Part shown: piece by piece, positions 4,858 through 7,393 of the stretch
How positions within the stretch are numbered: the first letter of the stretch is position 1
Layout: each line of letters starts with the position of its first letter
NCBI GenBank assembly: GCA_046094825.1
Contig: JBJTIF010000089.1
Span: forward strand, 1-7,393
DNA from: JBJTIF01 sp046094825
GTDB lineage: Bacteria > Actinomycetota > UBA4738 > HRBIN12
Length of the DNA: 7,393 nt
Direction: 5' to 3'
The notes under the pieces: generated by a model
Database searches by the model: none
The model's input: the letters and a program-made list of their open reading frames with translations, nothing else
What the model was told of the DNA's origin: nothing
Translations under genes and position numbers: made by a program

Positions 4858-6771
4858 ATGCAGGGACGATCGGGCCGCCTCACCGAGCCGCTCGTGCGCG
4901 AGCACGGCACGCTCCGCGTCGCCACCTGGGAGGAGGCCCTCGACCGGGCCGCCGAGGGGCTCCGCCGGGCGACCGCGCGCAACGGCGGCGACGGCGTCGG
5001 CCTCTTCAGCTGCTCGAAGGCCACGAACGAGATGAACTTCGTCGCGCAGAAGTTCGTCCGTCAGGTCCTCCGCAGCAACCACATCGACAGCTGCAACCGC
5101 ACCTGACACGCTCCCTCGGTCGTCGGTCTGGCGACGGTGTTCGGAGCAGGAGGCGGGACCAGTTCGTACGAGGAGGTCGAGCAGGCTGACCTCATCGTGC
5201 TCTGGGGCTCGAACGCACGCGCGGCGCACCCGATCTTCTTCCACCACGTCCTGAAGGCGCTGCGCAACGGCGCACGGCTCTTCGTCGTCGACCCGCGCCG
5301 CACGGAGACCGCGGCGTTCGCCGATCGGTGGATCGGCCTCGACGTCGGGACCGACATCGCGCTCGCGAACACGGTCGCGCGGGAGATCCTCGCCGCGGGC
5401 CTCGAGCATCGGGACTTCATCGCCCGCGCGACGACGGGGTTCGACACGTACGCGGCCTCGGTCGCGGACTGGACCCTCGACCGCGGCGCCGCGGTCACGG
5501 GCGTCCCCGCCGAGGTGATCCGCGAACTCGCGCACGCGTACGCGCGGGCCGACCGGGCCATGCTCTGCTGGACGCTCGGGATCACGGAGCACCACAACGC
5601 CGTCGACAACGTGCTCGCGCTCATCGACCTCGGCCTGCTCACCGGCCACGTCGGTCGGGAGGGGAGCGGGCTGAATCCGCTCCGGGGCCAGAACAACGTC
5701 CAGGGCGGCGGCGACATGGGCGCGATCCCGAACAAGCTCCCCGGCTTCCAGGATCTCGAGCGCGACGACGCGGCGCGTGCGCGCTTCGAGGCGGCGTGGG
5801 GGGTGCCGATCACCCCGCGCTACGGCCGGACGATCACCCAGCAGTTCGAGGCGATGGAGCGAGGCGAGATGACCGCCCTCTACGTGATCGGGGAGAACCC
5901 CGCGGCATCCGAGGCCGACAACGCGCGGACCCGCCGCCTCCTCGAGGGGCTCGACACGCTCATCGTCCAGGACCTCTTCCTCACGCGGACGGCGGAGCTC
6001 GCCGACGTCGTCCTCCCGGCGTCGAACGCGGCCTTCGAATCCGAGGGAACCGTCACGAACAGCGAGCGCCGCGTCCAGCGCGTCCGCAAGGCGCTCGACC
6101 CGCCGCTCGGCGCCCGCGACGACATCTCGATCATCGCCGACCTCGCCCGTCGACTCGGCGTCGACTGGGGCGAGCTGACACCCCGCGCCGCCTGGGACGA
6201 GCTCCGGAGCCTCTCGCCGATGCACCGCGGGATGACGTGGGAGCGGCTCGAGGAGCTCGGCGGCATCCAGTGGCCGTGCCCCGACGAGACGCACCCGGGG
6301 ACGAGGTTCCTCCACGAGCGCCTGTGGGCCGACGACCCGGCCGAGCGTGGGACGCCCGCGGCGTTCCACGTGGTCGTCGACGATCCGCCGGTCGATGAGC
6401 TCACCGAGGAGTTCCCGTTCCGGCTCACGACCGGTCGACGGCTCGACGCGTACAACACCGGCATCCAGACGGAGCGCTACGCGTCGCCGCTCACGACGCG
6501 AGAGACCCTCGACGTGTCGCCCGAGGATGCGGCGACCCTCGGCGTCGTCGACGGGGAGGTCGTGCGGATCGCCTCCCGACGGGGTGCGGTCGAGGCACCG
6601 GTGCGGGTCGCGCCGGAGCTCCGGCCGGGCCTCGTCTTCCTCACGATGCACTTCCCCGACCAGGTCGACACGAACGCCCTCACGATCGACGCGACCGACC
6701 CGCGATCGGGCACGGCGGAGTTCAAGGCGACGGCCGTGCGCATCGACCGGCTCGCCGGCGTGCCATCCTGA
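4858..6771 (+). CDS. fdhA: Selenocysteine formate dehydrogenase, catalytic (molybdopterin) subunit
   Basis: This enzyme interconverts formate and CO2 at a Mo/W bis-guanylyl cofactor. One frame runs from ATG 4858 (AAGGAG at 8 bases) to TGA 6769-6771, interrupted only by TGA at 5104-5106. That codon is residue 83 in DSCNRT-U-HAPSVVGLA, exactly the Mo-ligating Cys/Sec position (compare the CARVUHGPSVAGL of E. coli FdhF), and homology continues without a frameshift, so it is read as selenocysteine. The product is 637 residues. Key parts: TNEMNFVAQKF (56-66), U83-H84, R276 in NPLRGQNNVQGG (active-site arginine), VIVQDLFLTRTAELADVVLP, and the C-terminal molybdopterin-binding domain from about 519. 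Oddly, the usual N-terminal [4Fe-4S] domain (four Cys plus Lys, about 55 residues in FdhF) is absent: the protein begins at the GRLTEPLVRE segment just after it. The 85 bases upstream encode no cysteine in this frame, so the domain is not lost to a wrong start. Confidence 0.95.
5104..5147 (+). promoter_or_regulatory. Selenocysteine codon and bacterial SECIS element
   Basis: The TGA (5104-5106, next base C) is followed by a two-part stem-loop. The lower stem GCTCC (5110-5114) pairs with GGAGC (5143-5147). The upper stem GTCGTC (5119-5124) pairs with GGCGAC (5130-5135), including one U-G pair. The apical loop is GGUCU (5125-5129). From memory, E. coli fdhF has the same GGUCU loop and the same 18 bases between its UGA and the loop. 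A guanine at the loop start followed by U is the known SelB contact. It lies inside the coding region, as bacterial SECIS elements do. The selABCD genes needed to decode it are not in this window. Confidence 0.9.
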
Positions 6772-6792
6772 CGCGGAGCTGACCGGAGGGCG

Positions 6793-7393
6793 ATGGATCT
6801 CCACCTGACCGCGGCGACCGCCACCGACCGGGAGCGTCGCGCGGTCGCGACGGTCCTCGGCCCGCAGGGCGATCGCGCCGACACGCTCCGCACCGCCGCC
6901 GGCGGCCACGCCGACCGCGAGCGACGCCACCTGCTCCTGCCGGTCCTCCACGCGGTGCAGCGCGGCGTCGGCTGGATCAGCGAGGGCGCCGTGAACCACG
7001 TCGCGGAGCGCCTCGTCGTCCCACCGGCGGAGGTGTACGGGGTCGCCTCGTTCTACGCGCTCTTCGCGACGCGTCCCCGCGCCGGCACCGTCGTCCACGT
7101 CTGCGACGACGTCGCCTGCATCCCGAACGGCGCGGCGGCGGTCCGCGCGGCGGCCCGGTCTGCGTACGGCGAGCCCGGCGGGGACGACGAGGTCACGTGG
7201 CAGCCGAGCCCCTGCCTCGGGCTCTGCGACCGCGCGCCGGCGGTGTTCGTCCAGCGGAGCGGCGAGGACGCGGCGGACGCTGCGGTGTGCGCCGTGGGGC
7301 CGGGCCGCGGGGCGGGCCCCGCCCCGCGGGCCCCCCCCCGCCCCCCCCGGTGGGGCGGGGGCGCCGCGCCCCCGGCCCCGGGGGGTGGGGGCC
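6793..7393 (+). CDS. NuoE-like [2Fe-2S] subunit of an NAD-linked formate dehydrogenase (3' end missing or corrupted)
   Basis: This is a thioredoxin-fold [2Fe-2S] protein of the NuoE/HoxE/FdsG type, which passes electrons in the diaphorase part of complex I and of soluble NAD-dependent formate dehydrogenases or hydrogenases. The N-terminal helical part includes LPVLHAVQRGVGWISEGAVNHVAE (about 54-77) and VPPAEVYGVASFYALF (80-95). The cluster ligands are C104-x4-C109 (HVCDDVAC) and C141-x3-C145 (SPCLGLC), the standard spacing. The ATG at 6793 follows GGAGGG closely (GGAGG at 3-4 bases) and lies 21 bases after the dehydrogenase stop, so the two are probably cotranscribed. No stop is met before the window end. 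Residues after about 165 are Pro/Gly/Ala/Arg-rich, come from the suspect GC tail, and should not be trusted. A NuoF-like flavoprotein is expected next. Confidence 0.9.
   Translation, partial: MDLHLTAATATDRERRAVATVLGPQGDRADTLRTAAGGHADRERRHLLLPVLHAVQRGVGWISEGAVNHVAERLVVPPAEVYGVASFYALFATRPRAGTVVHVCDDVACIPNGAAAVRAAARSAYGEPGGDDEVTWQPSPCLGLCDRAPAVFVQRSGEDAADAAVCAVGPGRGAGPAPRAPPRPPRWGGGAAPPAPGGGG
7289..7393. other. Low-complexity, nearly pure G/C contig end, likely unreliable
   Basis: After the last recognisable NuoE sequence there is no A and only three or four T in about 100 bases, with C and G runs of up to nine. CCGCGGGGCGGG (7305-7316) pairs perfectly with 7318-7329 around one base, a tight fold-back. 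The coding character of the frame is lost here. This looks like error-rich read tails rather than genuine sequence. Confidence 0.75.

Noticed and set aside
5104..5106. TGA taken as a nonsense mutation or pseudogene
   Set aside because: It falls exactly at the Sec/Cys active-site codon, is followed by a SECIS-like hairpin, and the rest of the gene is intact.
6769..6771. Second TGA considered as another selenocysteine codon
   Set aside because: The molybdopterin-binding domain is complete at this point, and the NuoE-like gene with its own ribosome site starts 21 bases later, so it is a normal stop. fdhD and fhs also end in TGA, which excludes genome-wide recoding.
4186..7098. Long minus-strand open frame (970 codons) opposite the formate dehydrogenase
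   Set aside because: Shadow of the real plus-strand genes; no recognisable domain and highly skewed composition.

Overview
The window is about three-quarters G+C by eye, gene-dense, with GTG starts, stop-start overlaps and no phage, IS, CRISPR, tRNA or rRNA signal. It looks like a chromosomal (probably metagenome-derived) fragment of a high-GC bacterium. The gene content (formate-tetrahydrofolate ligase, FdhD, a selenocysteine formate dehydrogenase and a NuoE-like subunit) would fit a Chloroflexota or actinobacterial C1 metaboliser, but lineage cannot be fixed from this sequence alone.

Layout, left to right. (1) Positions 1-91 are a 90/91 inverted copy of 263-353, most likely a fold-back artefact at the contig end. 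(2) A plus-strand operon follows, its genes overlapping by GTGA: the C-terminal end of a ROK-family sugar kinase/regulator (to 436), a luciferase-like flavin oxidoreductase (433-1320) and 5-formyltetrahydrofolate cyclo-ligase (1317-1895). (3) A promoter-like stretch with two overlapping palindromes leads into a 65-residue cysteine-containing small protein (1982-2179). (4) Convergent to it on the minus strand is formate-tetrahydrofolate ligase, fhs (2216-3889). (5) A 91-base divergent intergenic region with a perfect 19-bp hairpin separates fhs from fdhD (3981-4772). (6) Next come the catalytic subunit of a formate dehydrogenase (4858-6771), read through an in-frame TGA at 5104-5106 as selenocysteine with a SECIS-like hairpin just after it, and a NuoE-like [2Fe-2S] subunit (6793 to the window end). 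(7) The last ~100 bases are nearly pure G/C with homopolymers and are probably unreliable.

How the genes fit together. The formate dehydrogenase interconverts CO2 and formate, FdhD sulfurates its molybdenum cofactor, and the NuoE-like protein suggests an NAD-linked diaphorase module continuing past the window. Fhs activates formate to 10-formyl-THF, and the cyclo-ligase returns 5-formyl-THF to the active folate pool. Together they form a formate/folate C1 module. Its direction (formate oxidation or CO2 reduction) cannot be told from sequence.

Most notable points: an ordinary stop-codon reading splits the formate dehydrogenase into a false 82-residue protein and a false C-terminal protein, whereas the evidence strongly supports one 637-residue selenoprotein. 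That protein appears to start after the usual N-terminal [4Fe-4S] domain, so its cluster may lie on a separate subunit. Three intergenic regions share the 10-mer pattern GGCTATNNTG, probably the local -10 element.
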